Shown piece by piece: positions 1 to 12,666 of a stretch of 64,000 nt of DNA (position 1 is the stretch's first letter; each line of letters starts with the position of its first letter). The notes below the pieces were generated by a model. The model had not been told where the DNA came from. It worked only from the letters and a program-made list of their open reading frames with translations, and did not search any database. The stretch lies in assembly GCA_022316685.1 (NCBI GenBank), contig JAKJHU010000063.1, positions 372,001-436,000 of the forward strand, read 5' to 3'. The position numbers and the translations under genes were made by a program. Source of the DNA: Progne subis subis (taxonomy: Eukaryota > Chordata > Aves > Passeriformes > Hirundinidae).

Positions 1-2830
1 GGTTTTGCAGACATGTGCTTAGAAGTGACACTATGCTGCAGAAACAGCAAGAGTAATGATGGAGGGAAAACAAAAATAGTACCCAAAAGGATAACCAAGG
101 TGGATTGTCTCGATGCTTTAGTGCATGTTTATTTACCTGATTGCAGACACATATAGAGAAGACAACAGAAGCAGATCCACATTATTTTGATAAGTTTTAT
201 TGGGATAGGAAATTGTGTTTGCTGAGAGACAAATAATTTTTGGTGGGGACGTTATTAGGGGATTAGTTGTTTTTAATTAAGTAGACAGCTCTTTTCTCTG
301 AATTTCAAACTTTGTCAAGCAAAAATACCCTAATATCATGAAGTGTAATGTACTCTGGTCACCTTCCTGTAGAAAGGGAGGTGGGAAATCTATTGGTGAC
401 CTTAGGCCTCTTCTCTCCCTTTGAAAATAGAGGGAATGCAGGTAGAGGGATATTCCAGTCTGTAGCAATTTCCTCATTTCCAGCTGCTGGAAAGGCCAAA
501 TACTTCTGCTGTTATCCACATCCTCCCCTCTGTCACTAAATAATATGCCTGGTTTTGCGGGAATAGTGATCGCATGTCCCCACACACTTAAAGGCAAGGA
601 AGTTCTTCTTTGTTTAAAGTCAAAGATAGCAGAGCTGCTCCAGCCCCCAAGAATTTTTTTAAGACTTTTTGTTCACAATTAAGCAGCAAAAACTTTTAAG
701 CTGCCTTCCCAAATTGCAAGCTACTTGCTTGAAAGTAGTTCACAGAATCTTACCTAATGAAGAGAACTTAGTTAAAGCCTCGCTACACACACAGCAAAAA
801 GGTCTCTGAGTTTTAGGGTGCTGCTTAGGCACATGGTGTAGATTCCTTCCTCCCTTACTCAGCCTCACCTGAGATGAGAAGGCTGTTTTATCGCTCTCTC
901 TTAACCCTCCTCTTTGACCCTGTTTAGTCCAAGCTCTTTACAAATTGAGATTCATAAGCATGGCTACTCAGGGTTTCCTTCCTCAACTCTCTGAGAACTG
1001 ATGAAGGATGTTTAAGACCTAGGTTTTCCTTTGTTGGCCAGGAGAGTACCACGTTGTGAGACATGGCATTTCGGTTGTGATGAAATTTCAAAGTTTTGCT
1101 GAGAGCCATGCATCTGTTGTTTAAAAGCACATGTCTTGTAACCTCACTCCTCTGAAGTGGGAGCAGGGGAATTCCCTGACTTGGGAGTGTTCAGGCAAGT
1201 TATAACCCCCGGTTTGTCACTAGTGCAAACAGTAACAGCTTGTACAGCTACAATTGTGCTCATCGTCCTGCAAGGTTTAAAGTGATGGTGGAACCAAACA
1301 GGGAATTGTTCCTGAACATCTTGGCCCATTTTCAGGAAGGTCTTTGCAGAGTTCTGGAAGCCACAATGGGATCAGACTGGGTCTTTTAATAAATCCTGCC
1401 TATTTGAGGCAGACACGGTAAATGTAGTCATATCTGAAATGCTTGGACAGCTCTGATGATTTCTACTCTCTTATTGGCTGGTGTTCAGAATGGTAGTGCT
1501 CTCTCTCCCTTGTCACACAAGTACAGAAGCACATTAAAAGAGAATCATCTTCCTGGTTTCATGCAGGTAGTGTCTTGTGTTAAGACCTAGCTGGCTGTTT
1601 TTAATGAGAACTAGATGCAAATATGTTTATATATTATTCCAACTTTTTCTGTTTCAAAGTGCAGAGCAACAAAAGATTCTGTGCAGGACTATGGGTCTTA
1701 GCTAAATTTTGCAGTTCCATGGTTTAAGAAATCCCCTTATTTCTCTGAATAGTAACTTGCTCTGTTTTGAGATCTGTCCAGTTGTCGGTTCCTAATCCAT
1801 CTAAAATATGTTCTACTGATACAGTACAGTGCTGATCTTTTAATCAGAACGTCATGCTATACTCAGTCAAGGGACTTAGAAAAGTCTATATTACATCTAC
1901 CTGGTGAAATTCCTCAAATGAATATAATGTCAAAAAAATCCCCAATTATGGTTATGTTCAAACTCTGATGGCCTGTGTTTAAATGAAGATACTTACATTG
2001 TAGCTGAAATTTTTGATGCATTGGTTTTATTAATGTAGTTTTAAGGGGGGGTGGGGAAATGTGAGCAGAAAACACATGGCCTTATTTCTTTCCATCTGGG
2101 TTTGAGAAGTTGCTGGAATATTTCACTTTCACTTTTATTTAAAAAAAGGCTAATTTCAACAAAGTGTCTTTGGCTTATCAGGAAGAAAGATTTGAATAAG
2201 ATCAAAACAATCTTTTAGAAGAGATAATATCATAAAAACCCCACAATTTTCTGCTTCATTTGGCTTCAAGACTAAATAACTGAAATGGAAGTACATTCTA
2301 AATTATATCCATGAAACTGTCTAGCTCTTTTCTGTACTAAAGGCTATTTATAAGACCCCTGTGCTCTGAAAGATAAAACAGTCTCCTTTACATGTGAGAT
2401 GATAATTAAAAGGAAGGAAGCCAATATCTAGACCTCTTGGCTCTGTATTCAGCAGCCAGCTCAGCATTCCCAGCAGAGGTGTATAAAACATTACTTCTGA
2501 CAAATGAAGCAAAGGCAGCTCCTGAAGATTATCTATCTAATGACATAAACACATCCATGTCCTCTGTAGCACAGCATAAGGATGGCAGGTTCAAGAGAAA
2601 ACACAGTCAACTCATTAAGAGGTTGTTGCAATCAAAAATAGGTTGGTAATAGGTAATATGGCACCTTTGTTCCGGCTCTGTTTTTCATGTAGAATATGGA
2701 CATAATATAGTTGAAACAGAAAACTTGCAATAGGTTTAATTCTTCCTCTAGGTTTTAGAGCTCAAGCACCTCAAGTAGCAGCATTTGTTGCCTGAATGGC
2801 ATCATCTTGAGGACAGTATTTGCTCTGAGT
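1..2830. other. Non-coding stretch, no gene recognised
   Basis: AT-rich sequence with scattered stops in all frames and no recognisable exon, RNA gene or repeat. The short open frames here (60-106 codons) match no family I know. The only compositional oddity is a G run at 2047-2058 (seven G, T, four G). A 70-codon frame at 2437-2649 was considered as a peptide-hormone exon and rejected. Whether this is intergenic or intronic cannot be told from the window. Confidence 0.6.
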
Positions 2831-2995
2831 TCATGGAATCATAGAGTGGTTTGGGTTGGAAGGACATTAAAGGTCACCCAGTTACAACTCCCCTGCCATG
2901 GGCAGGGATACCTTCCACTCCACCACATTACTCAAAGCCCCATCCAGCCTGGCCTTGAACACCTCTGGGAATGGGGCATCCACAGCTTCCCTGGA
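2831..2995 (-). mobile_element. CR1 LINE, 5'-truncated 3' end
   Basis: Read on the plus strand, this is the reverse complement of the avian CR1 3' end. It runs from an 'aatcatagag' terminal repeat through 'ggtttgggttggaagga', 'ctgccatgggcaggga' and 'agccccatccagcctggcc' to 'ggggcatccacagcttccct'. Because the CR1 3' terminus (sense ATTCTATGAT-like 8-mers) lies at the low-coordinate end, the element points to the minus strand. Similarity stops abruptly near 2995, so only about 165 bp survive, which is typical of 5' truncation during target-primed reverse transcription. It contains no reverse transcriptase or endonuclease coding sequence and is inactive. Open frames across it at 2807-3227 are translated repeat, not genes. 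The exact subfamily was not determined. Confidence 0.95.
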
Positions 2996-5668
2996 AGTTA
3001 ACGACCTCTATTGCAGAGGACATTGTCCTTCTCATGGCTGTACTGCAGAAACTGTTGTATTCTTTAAGCTGTGCTATGGTGTCTTCATGGCCAGTATTCC
3101 TCTAGCATTTTTTGTAGCAGCTCACAACCGTGACACCAGCCAAGGTCAGCTGAGAGCTATTGTGCCCTGTCAGTTCATCGCAGAGACACACAGCAAGTTC
3201 ACATCACAGTGTATTTGGAAATCCTAATTCCTTGGCCTCTGCCTTGAGGACTATGTCTGTATTGCATTCTGTTGTGGTCACCTGCCCGGAGCGTGGGTTG
3301 TCAGGGTGCTTTGAGTGCTACAGTTTGCAGTAGTAAACATAAGCAGTCAACATTTTTCTGAGCATCTATGAACAGATCCTAGCATAGGACTGCTTAACTT
3401 GATTCTCAGTTAACCAAACTGCTGTTATAGGGAGAAGTAAAAGTATGCAACCAGAATTTCTGCGTGGTTTGGCACCAAGACTCCTATGTGGGAAACCATC
3501 TCAGTGTCTGTTCCTGTCCAAAGAAGGAGAAAGCTGTAGCTTAGTCATGTACTAAGAGTCTGGTTTAAGGGGCAGGGCACAGAGATATGGGGGCTGGTAG
3601 TGGAACTCGCCTCTCATAGTAATATAAAAATAATAATAAGTCAGGACATGTGGCAGAGCTTCTGGGAATCTCCCAGAGATTTAGGTTAAGGTTAGAGCTC
3701 TCAGAATGCTAAATGCCTGGAGGGAACAGGGCTCAGGAAGCTTACCCCAAAGCAAAGGATGGCCAGCTGTGAGAGTTGCCCCTGTGCAGTCCTTAGCCAT
3801 GGAGATGAGTGTGTCCCATGCCACAAAGAATGAGGATCAGATGTAAATAAGCACCATGAGCACACTGTACCTGCATGTGGTCTTTAATGCTACAGGAAGG
3901 TTCCTGCCAGTTAAAAAGCTTTAAAGACACCATTGATCCAAATGAATCCCCCCAATATCTGCTTATTTCAGACCTTTCAGTGCAGACTAAGGACATAAGG
4001 GGAATTGAAGGTGTGTGTGTGTGGAGAAGAAGCATACCATTAAAATGCAATTGATTTTCCTAAGAATTATGTTTAGCTATGAATTTGTAATAACAAGAAG
4101 TGTACTGAGGTCAGAGCTGTTAGGTGTTTTATGGTTTTCCCAAAGCAAAAAAAAGTAAATAGAGTGGCATTGTGCTATCAGAGCAGAATTTTGTTTTCTA
4201 TCAAACTGTATTCTTAAAAAGCAATAACTCCTGCTTAACGTAATTCCCATTCTCTGTAATTAGCACCAGATAGCTTGTGAAAATAGTAAATTAGATTTAA
4301 TGTGAGCAATGAAAAAATGCATGCATTGCAAGTGTCTTGAAATATTTCCCTGCATTGGTCAGAATGACAGAGGGCTGTGTACATACAAGGAAACCCCAAG
4401 TAAAGGATGACTGTGTTGTAGTTACGTCTAAGATGGCTGCAAATTAATTTGAGGAAGTTTTCCTGGTGTGAAGGCGATGTATTTTGGGTTTAGAAGCTAC
4501 TCTCATGCCCTTTTTGCCAACATGTGTGTGCTTTACTGCTCTCAGTGCAGACTCAATCAGGTCGAAGGCTGACCACACAGAAGCTGCAAGGGACAGTGCT
4601 TGGGAGGAAGACAGAATGTGGAATCGCTACAATAAACTTTAGGGTTTTAGCAAAGTTCAGTCAAGACCTTAAAACTCTTGGCTTTTGACTATTACATGGT
4701 ATTGTGCTAGGTAAGATTTCTGTAGAATATCTCTACCTTTCTGTAACTGCCTTTGTACTCTACCTCTCCTAAACTCTAAACCATGTATTTCCATAAGGAT
4801 TATGCAGCAAACTACATAAAACTCTAGAGTTACAGTAAGGTAGGGAGACTTAAATTACAGAAGAAAAATAGTAGCCTTGATTAACAGAAGACAGTGGATT
4901 CTGTTTCCTTTTCTGTAAAGGTTCATACCTTCTTTGAAACAAATGTAGAGCCTAATCATAGAGGACCAATATAATTTATTGAGTATCATATAAAAAATGC
5001 TCATACCTTTGGGATTATGTTGTAATGTAGTCAGAGGAAGTGTTCCCTCAAAAGAGCTCTAGAAATGGACACAGTGAGTGGTGAGAAGAATTCATTGAAT
5101 TATTCACAGTCAAGAGCAGCAGTGTATGCAGGTACATAATTCTAACATCTAGTTTCTGTCTAATTTCTCTTCCTCAGTAGAGAAAAAGCATCCCTTGTAT
5201 AGTGATGAATCACTTGGACATGAGTGTTTCCTATTTATGGAAATTTCACAGAAAATGAAAGCGCTCTATGCTGCACTCCTTTGCACAGCCCTCATCGCTT
5301 TTACTGGATTTTGAATAAAAGATTTTACAGAAAAGTCTTACACTTCAAAAATATTATAAAATAATTGCTTAAAACCTGCGATTGAGACTATGGAAAAAGG
5401 AAGAATTTGTTTTTAGGATGTATAGAGATTCCAAAATTAAATTTATCCTGAATAGGACTGTATCTACAGCTACACTATATCTTACATTATGTGCCCATTC
5501 ACGAGACTCTGTATCCTCTACTGTGAATATGGACGGTGGTGCAAAACCGGTCTTGGGGCTCTTTTACAAAGACTGTTCCTCATGATTGCAAAAATCATTT
5601 AGTGGTGTGGGGGTTTTTTTAACTGTTGACATTTAAAAATCTTTTTTCTCTTCTTCCCGTGGGGTATG
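2996..5668. other. Non-coding stretch, no gene recognised
   Basis: Unique-looking AT-rich sequence. It holds one short GT microsatellite at 4011-4023. No exon with plausible splice sites and recognisable protein, and no RNA gene, was seen on either strand. Confidence 0.6.
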
Positions 5669-5699
5669 AAAAAAAAAAAAAAAAACACCAAAAAAAAAA
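5669..5699. repeat. A-rich tract interrupted by C/CC
   Basis: Seventeen A, then CACC, then ten A. There is no polyadenylation signal or retroelement body just upstream that would make it a poly(A) tail. It belongs to a set of similar A/C (or complementary T/G) tracts in this window. Confidence 0.85.
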
Positions 5700-6016
5700 C
5701 CTAGGAAAGGAAGAGTTGAAGGCAGATATAAACACGAGGAGAAGCCACAGCATTGTTTTTGTATTCACATCTTGTCAAGTATCCACCAGTTTCCAGAATC
5801 ACTGATGAGAAATTTGCCTTAATTTGCAGGGATTTAATTCCAAAAAGAAGCTGAGAAGCTTGTTAAGTGGGAAAGATGTCGTAAGTTAGCAAATGTATCC
5901 CTCCTGTGATGCTGAGTGAGGTTTACCCATGAGCCCCACTATTAAAATTAGTAAAAGTAAAATAGTGCTTCCATTTGCAGCCCTATAGAATGAATGTGCA
6001 TTTATTGAAACAGTGT

Positions 6017-6032
6017 GGGGGGCGGGGGGAGG
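6017..6032 (+). repeat. G-rich run
   Basis: Six G, one C, six G, A, two G. It might form a two-tier G-quadruplex or a slipped structure but lacks four separated GGG runs. No associated gene is visible. Confidence 0.6.
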
Positions 6033-6089
6033 CTAAATAACCTCACATAAAATGAAGTGAAACCATATCTGAAAATTCAGTTGCATGGC

Positions 6090-6310
6090 AGAGAGAATTG
6101 ATTCACAGCTCTAATTTAATCAAATGAGAGGAGTATAGTAAGCACATATACTAAAAATGACATCCAAAGTTAAGCCAGTTAAGAAGGCATCAGAATAATC
6201 AATGTAGCCAAATCAGTAAGCGATAAATCAATTCACAGCTGTGTGAATTAATCTCTACAACTGTGCAAGTGCCAGTGTGTTTAGAATTGTTAAATCAAAG
6301 GTTTCATTTG
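6090..6310. promoter_or_regulatory. Possible noncoding regulatory element (AT-rich, with hairpin)
   Basis: The ten-base word attcacagct occurs at 6101-6110 and 6231-6240. The second copy sits in a perfect inverted repeat at 6230-6249: 8-bp arms aattcaca and tgtgaatt around gctg, with a CAGCTG E-box at its centre. Several TAAT, ATCAAT and AATTAATC words surround it. This motif density is the look of a conserved noncoding element, but conservation cannot be seen from one sequence. It may equally be ordinary AT-rich DNA. Confidence 0.25.
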
Positions 6311-8430
6311 AAGATAACACACCTTCTGCATTTACACAGTCATACGTATTTTTACTTTACAAATGTGGAGGGATTGTCAAATTTGTCTAAATGAAAAACA
6401 CAAAGTGGAATGCAAACAGGAACCCAATCCTGTGGGTTACTGACCACTTTTATCCTCCTCTGGCAAAGGATTAATACCATGTTTTGTTTCAGGTAACTAA
6501 AGGATTCTACTAAAATTGTGACTATTTTAACTTATCAAGGCTCAGGTGGGAGGAAAATCAGTTACAGCTCTGTTATGCAGAGCATCCCAGCATTTCTGTC
6601 TGGAGAAGCATGCACAATGTAATTACTCCTGGCTATGAAATCGCTTAGGCTAAATACTGAGTAAATTGCTGGGATTTATCCAGTATTTTCTAAACTACAA
6701 GCTTCTAATGAACATTTCAACTTGGAATACTGTGCCCTTATAGCCTGCAAGTTAATCAGTTGCTTTCTGGAGTCTATATTTATGCAAAAGATGTATGTCA
6801 AAAAACATTAACAAGTAACTTTGCTCCTGTTGCTGTATCCTACTGGCCATGTTCCTGACCTGCTGCAAGAAGATCCCTAAAAGTCCAGAATTTATCAACA
6901 GTAAAATAGTTTCCTGTTGTTTATGACTGATGAATAAAGACACTAGCTGCTTGCTAAATGGAAAAACCTTGTAAATTATCAGTGAAAAAAACAGCTGAAA
7001 ATCTTATGTGCATTGAGAGAAGTTCACAGTGCATAAACACAAACAGAATTTTTTCCTACAAATCATTGGGAGACATAGAAACAACAATCTGCGAAAATCA
7101 GGCTTTAAGGCTGCCTTGATTGCTAGAAATGAGTAATGAGGCTTATAGCTGTGTCCAAAGAATGATGGACATGACACTAAACAACCTGTATAAAAGCAAA
7201 TAAGTGGCCCTGGAATTTGGTATCTGAATTGTGCAAAAGTCTCTGTTTTGCTTGAGTTAAAGAGAAGGTCTCAAATTGGACCTTCCAACAAATAAATTTG
7301 CTACCTTGTTATTCTGAGCAAGTTTTTGAAGGTGTTTGATCCATGCATTTCAGTGCTTTTAGCCTAATCTCCTACATAAATCAAAAATTATTTTTCTAAG
7401 TGATTAACTTGTGATATCTGTGGGCATTTTTACACAGCTTGGAAGGTAGACAAGAAACAGCCACTAACGTAAAATGGTTGCAAAGCTGTGGCTTCCCAGT
7501 GCTTTGTGTATCTCCATGGCAAAACTGGTGTGTTTGCCATTATTTTAACTATTTGAATCATCTGGACTCATTTCTATTTTGGATGCACTTGAATGCCCTA
7601 AAGAGGATATTTCCAAAGAGCAAACTGGGTTGTTTAATATCTGTGCTGGAATACAGGTGCAGTATTTAGCAGGTGAGTGCAGTCTATCCTAGCAGTGACA
7701 GTCAAGTGATGCCGGATATTGCCACTGTATTACAGATGTGCTGCACAGCAAATTGAACAAATATGCCAATAATTTGATTCTTGAAACTTAGCTCCTTTTA
7801 AAAGTTAAAAGCACTTCATAAACTGAAGCTACAGCAAATTGAAAACTGATGTTTAATGGAGATGGGGTTGTGTAACGGATTGAATTCTCTGTATCACTGC
7901 TGCTGTGCTGGACAGTCGTTCCTATCTTTCTCCTTCATGCAGAATACTTCTATTTCCAGCTTTTTCCAGCTTTATAAGATTGAGCAGCAGCCGTTCAAGC
8001 TTTCAAACACCGGAAGCTGGAGGCTGTCTTTCAGCATACTGATGAACTTACTTTGAGGAATGAGGTTATTGGATGTAAGCAAATAAATGTCAGAAAAATC
8101 AATTACCTTTTGTTGGTCAACTCTTAGCCATCATTTAGATGTGCTTGATCAACACAGAAGGGGAAACATTGTTAATGTTAATTTAGACAGGTCAGAGCAT
8201 CTTTCTGTGCATTTCACTGTATTAATGAAACTAGAAAAGAGCTACAGTATGGTCTGCAGAGTCTCCACTTCAGACAAATGAGTAAAGCTCACTATCATGT
8301 TTGTAATCAGGTAACTTTAACTAGGAATATTTAGATCGATTTCTTTTAGAGTTGTGAACTCATTGCTTTAAGGACAAACATGCTCTGTAGCAAACCATTA
8401 TAAATAGCATGCTGTTTTCCGTAGGCACAG
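6311..8430. other. Non-coding stretch, no gene recognised
   Basis: AT-rich DNA without a recognisable repeat. Short frames at 7439-7669, 7856-8056 and 8087-8281 (64-76 codons) have no family resemblance and no splice-site pattern that I trust. Nothing else stands out. Confidence 0.6.
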
Positions 8431-8439
8431 GATCCCTGA

Positions 8440-8870
8440 TTTGTGAGCAATGCCATGGACACAGCCAGCTGGGTGGGTTTAATATTGGCTCGCCCTCCAG
8501 TCTGGGTCTGGCAGGTGCAACAAAATACAAATATGGTTAAGTGGCTTTCAGATCCAACTGAGGCCCAGAAGCAGGCTGCTTGTTTTCCCAACCAAGCCTG
8601 GCAGTGCACAGAGCCTGCTCAGGTGGGTCTGGGCTGTGTTCCCAGAACCAGGAGTGAGGGGAGCAGAGTGGGAAGAGGGAGAGTTGGCCCCTCAATGGAG
8701 CTTGGCTGAGTTCAGCAGGGCTCATTGGCTTCAGGTCCATGCCAGCATTCCTGGATATGCACCAGGACGTGCTCTGGTGCCTCTGCAAATAAACTCTCCC
8801 AGAGCGGTGAGCAAGGGGAGAGGCTTCTGGGCTGGCTGGAGCCCAGCTCAGTAGTACCTGAATTACCTGC
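8440..8870. other. GC-rich, ORF-dense block of unknown nature
   Basis: About 430 bp clearly richer in G and C than its surroundings but with few CpG pairs, so it is not a CpG island. Overlapping frames are open on both strands (8346-8609, 8443-8709, 8537-8788, 8636-8854, 8725-8967). None is longer than 88 codons and none shows a known domain. An AATAAA lies near 8787 and a donor-like GTGAGC near 8809. An old LTR fragment, a noncoding-RNA exon or plain isochore variation are all possible; I cannot choose. Confidence 0.3.
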
Positions 8871-9350
8871 CATCACTCAGTGTCCTATCCCTGGGATAAT
8901 ACAGCTGACAGTACTTGCAAGTAAACACAAGAGCCACAAGACAGTAGCTCTGGCATTTCTTCTGTAAGGGTATGAAATGTTAATGATATGCAGGAGAGAA
9001 ATCCAGGCCTAAGAGAGGCAGTGCTAAAAATTCCTGGTAATAAGGATGTTTGATATGATAGTGAAGCTTTGCAATGCATCATCTCTGCGTTGTGAAGGCT
9101 CCATGAGAGGACCCAAAGTTACAACAGAATTGTTACTTAATTATTCTTTATGGAGACAGATGAGTGACAATACTTTAAGAGCGCTGGTTGTAAATAATAA
9201 TATAAACAAGGCCTCGGCAACCTTCTCTAACTGGCTGTGCTTTGACCAAGAGATTGAAGTAGATGGTTTCCTAAGGGTCCCTTGATCTTACGTGATTTTG
9301 TAGCCAAGACACGGAGGCTGTTAGCAATGTTTCATTTTGTATACGACACC

Positions 9351-9387
9351 TATTCTATGGATTCCGCATCCAGCATATTCTATGGAT
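9351..9387. repeat. 12-bp direct repeat pair
   Basis: The word tattctatggat occurs exactly twice, 25 bp apart in start position, with 13 bp between the copies. It may be a short slippage duplication, or target-site-like repeats around a tiny insertion. The second copy is followed by atgc. Confidence 0.7.
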
Positions 9388-11310
9388 ATGCACCAACACT
9401 TGTGTTTTAGAAGAGGTGGCTACTAGTTAGTGCAGCAGATGTTACCAGCACTCTATTTTTATCAAACTCTGTCTTTCAATCAGGCAAGTTGGCATTTAGT
9501 TCACATGAAGTGTATGTAATCAGCGTACAGAACCCTTCTGATTTTCACCCTTAGTAAACCCCACTCTCTAACTCTGACTCAGGCTCATAGATGGCATGTG
9601 AAAACCCAGGTAACTAATGTGGTGACTTACTTTGGCAAGAGACAAATTTTGTCCTTGGGGAGTGATTGAGGATGTTTTAAGTGGTCCCTAACAGAAAAAG
9701 CAAAATAGCAATTGGTCACAAGTTCTTCATGACAGCTGACAGGCAAAAGTGGCGTGCCAGGGTAGAAGTGATGTATTTTGAACAGTGATGACATGTTGAG
9801 TTAGAACATAAGGCAAATAGAATAACAACAGATTGATTGAGAGTGTGAGTGGAAATGTGAAATTCGTGAGAGAAGATGAGTGTTGTAAAGTGGCCTTGAT
9901 CGCATGCCCGATACATTTGATTGCCATCTCTGCAGGCCTCATGCCATTATCTTCAAGTAGAAAAAAAAAAAACATAAAAATTATTCAGCTCTCACTTGTA
10001 GCAGTCATGTAATACTGCAGTAGCAACACAAGCAAGTAAAGAGCCAAAGTGTTTGAAAATGTGAAACTTCCCATAGGAAGTGTAGTGGGGTGGTGAAAGG
10101 AAGGATTCCCTCATCGGAGTTTGAAAAAGAAATTAATCCAACATCAAGGATTTGCTATTTGCTTGTAAGCAATCCCATCTGGGTCAAAGCAAGGCAACAT
10201 ATTAGCCTTTTATGTTGCTACAAAGCAAAGCTTCCCACTGGAACAGACTTTTCTCTCTGTATTTAACAGTTTGCATGAAATCAGTTGTTTGAGCTGGGCT
10301 GCAGTTCAAGTGAATAATGCTCCTTATGATGGGATAGGAGGCTGGTGACCTGTCAGGATTAGGCTGACACTGATAATCTGGTGTAAATATTATCAGAATG
10401 CTGGGCATTTCCCAAGCACCCATCTGTGCTCTTTAGGTAAAGAATTTACTGATCTATACGTGTCCAAGCTTGACTTACTCTCCAAAGGTTTATTCTGCTT
10501 TATGTGCAAGGCTAGGTCAAAACTGTGATGAGCCATGAAAGGCTGGCATTGATGACACTCTTAATTTAAATGAAAGTGTTTAGGTACAATCCTTTTGGAT
10601 ACAAAATCTTGTGGATTATATAGCACATGAGCAATGTCAGTAGCTATTTACACAACACACATGGTAAAAATTAAACAGCAGTAGTTTATCAGACAGATAA
10701 ATTTGGGAAGTTACTACACTGTTAAATGAAACATTTACACTGAAATGTCTCCTGCTGTCTATTTTTCCTGCCTGTCTCATAGTATTTCTCCTTTAGCATA
10801 GTCTTCCAGTGATATTTGTTAGGCTATTTCCCTAATGGTTTGCAGTCTCTTTGCTATTCCCTTTTGACAGACCCTGGCGTGAGCTGTCAATGCAGAATGC
10901 AGTTCTCAGCAGCATGAAATTACCAGCAGGCTTTGCAAGCAGTCAATGAGGTCAGGCTTACCTGTCCTTTCTAAAAAGCCAGTTGGGAGGCAAGAGTGGC
11001 CCGTGGCTCTGCAGCCCGTCTGCCTCCTATCAGGCACCATGTGCCTGAGCATCACCTTGCATAATGTTGGGGGTTCCAGGCCCTGCCTCCAGAGATGAGC
11101 TCTCCATAAAGCAGCCCAAGCCACAAGGGATGGAATAAAGAGTGCAGACCATAGAAATAGGCAAAATACCAGGAAAAAATATCAAGTATCTTTTTTTACG
11201 TGCTGAAAGCAAGGGGACAGACAACTGCCCTTTCAATCTAACAATTCCTGGGATAAAATCCAGAGAGCCAGTTTGGTGTCCTGTCTTTATGGGGAATACC
11301 AGTGTCAAGA

Positions 11311-11353
11311 TCTCCTGTCTGTGTGTGTCTGTCTGTCTTTCTTTCTATCTATC
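11311..11353 (+). repeat. Compound microsatellite (GT, GTCT, TTTC, TATC units)
   Basis: A short run of ctgtct, gtgtgtgt, ctgtctgtct, ttctttct and atctatc units follow each other. Each block is only 2-4 units long. No gene overlaps it. Confidence 0.8.
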
Positions 11354-11780
11354 CACACATACAAGGATGTTGTGCATGGTCCTTTAGTTTTCATGGCAAG
11401 GAATCCCTGTTGAAATGACCTGGCTGTGGGTCAGGTTCCGAACAATCCAGCAGAGAGACTGATGTGGACTCTGGAAAGCGTTTAATGCCCAACAAGTGCT
11501 TAGCACAGAGCTCCATATTAATCACATTGCAGCAAAATCTGCTGTGTGCTGTAGCGTACAGGCTGGATCTCATGAAAAATTAATCTGCAGGTATTCTTGG
11601 GCTCTGCAGAAAAAATAGCCCAAATCCATGTTTCTCCTGAGAAAATTATCTAGTTTGAGAACTTTAAAAATATTGCCCATTGCTGTTACCTAATTCCATA
11701 GTGACTGGGAAACAGATGAAGAGTGGCTATGAAGCAAAATAAGCACAAGCATCGAAAATAAAATTTTCATTAGGAAAATT

Positions 11781-11814
11781 CATGGCAGGTACTGGGGCAA
11801 AGGTACCTGCCATG
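11781..11814. repeat. Perfect 12-bp inverted repeat (hairpin), 10-nt loop
   Basis: Left arm 11781-11792 reads catggcaggtac. Right arm 11803-11814 reads gtacctgccatg, its exact reverse complement. The loop at 11793-11802 is tggggcaaag. The stem is too short for a typical microRNA precursor, and neither flank extends the pairing by even one base. As DNA it could extrude as a cruciform; as RNA it would be a stable hairpin. The function is unknown. Confidence 0.9.
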
Positions 11815-12521
11815 TTGCCCTACAAATACTGCTTCCTATGTGTTTATGATGCAAATATATGTTTTTCCGGGTACTATGAGCAGCAGAGTAATTTATTTAT
11901 TCCATTTTGCATAGTAGCTCTAATTATGTTTTGCTGAAAACATCAATTTTCTATAAACTGAAGTATATTTCTTACTACTATTTTGCTGTTTCCATAAGTC
12001 CATGGCATAAATACAGTGAAATGTTTGTTAGGAGATATTGAATACTGTAGGAATGTCTTGGCTCTCCTTTTGAAAACTCCCAATTAACAAGCATTCTAAT
12101 TTAAAAAAAAAGGAAAGCAAAACAAAACAATAGTTAAAATTGAGACTCTCCATAAATTGCCATTTTTGCTTTTCAAATAATATGCACAGTTCTGTAATAG
12201 AGCAGAACAATGTAAATGAAGCTCTAAAAATACAGGGTGCGAGAAAGATTCTAAAACTCGTGTAGAAAATTACAAACTTGTAATTAAAATAAGAAACTGA
12301 AAAGTAACTATTTGTGGACTAAGTCATAGAATAACTCTATGCAATTAAATAAAAAAGAATCTGGTATTTTCCCTGTTTCATGGAATTTAAATTTCTATTA
12401 ATTAAGTGTGCTGACCAAGCTTGCTGATGTCCACTATACCCTGGTATCAAATTCAACAGAGAGAGACTGGATAAAAATTGGCCAAAGCAATAAACTAATT
12501 CAGAACATTTTGTGAGGAAGA
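11815..12521. other. Non-coding stretch, nothing recognised
   Basis: AT-rich sequence with frequent stop codons, short A and T runs and no recognisable exon or repeat family. Confidence 0.6.
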
Positions 12522-12545
12522 TTTTTTTTTTTTTTTTTTTTTTTT
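12522..12545. repeat. 24-base T homopolymer
   Basis: An unbroken T run followed by aatagag. If it were a minus-strand poly(A) tail, a TTTATT word would be expected just to its right, and none is present within about 30 bp. It is therefore treated as a simple homopolymer. Confidence 0.9.
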
Positions 12546-12666
12546 AATAGAGAAGATTTGGACGCTTTCATGGAATCTTTGAGCAAATCTTTGATTTTGA
12601 CCTACATCAAATTGGTGATGCTGGGATTTTTACCAGTCAAGAATATTAAGAGGAGGTGTTTTCAAA

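Larger units (their letters stand above)
8871..11780. other. Non-coding stretch with small repeats
   Basis: No gene recognised. Contents: an exact 12-bp direct repeat tattctatggat at 9351-9362 and 9376-9387, a 12-base A run at 9961-9972, and a compound microsatellite at 11311-11353. Open frames of 60-92 codons show no domain. Confidence 0.6.

Noticed and set aside
2437..2649. 70-codon frame whose C-terminal part has an H-x-D-G-x-F-x(4)-S spacing reminiscent of the secretin/VIP hormone family
   Set aside because: No dibasic site directly precedes the His, the rest of the peptide does not fit any family member, and no signal-peptide exon or good splice borders are nearby. Chance similarity is more likely.
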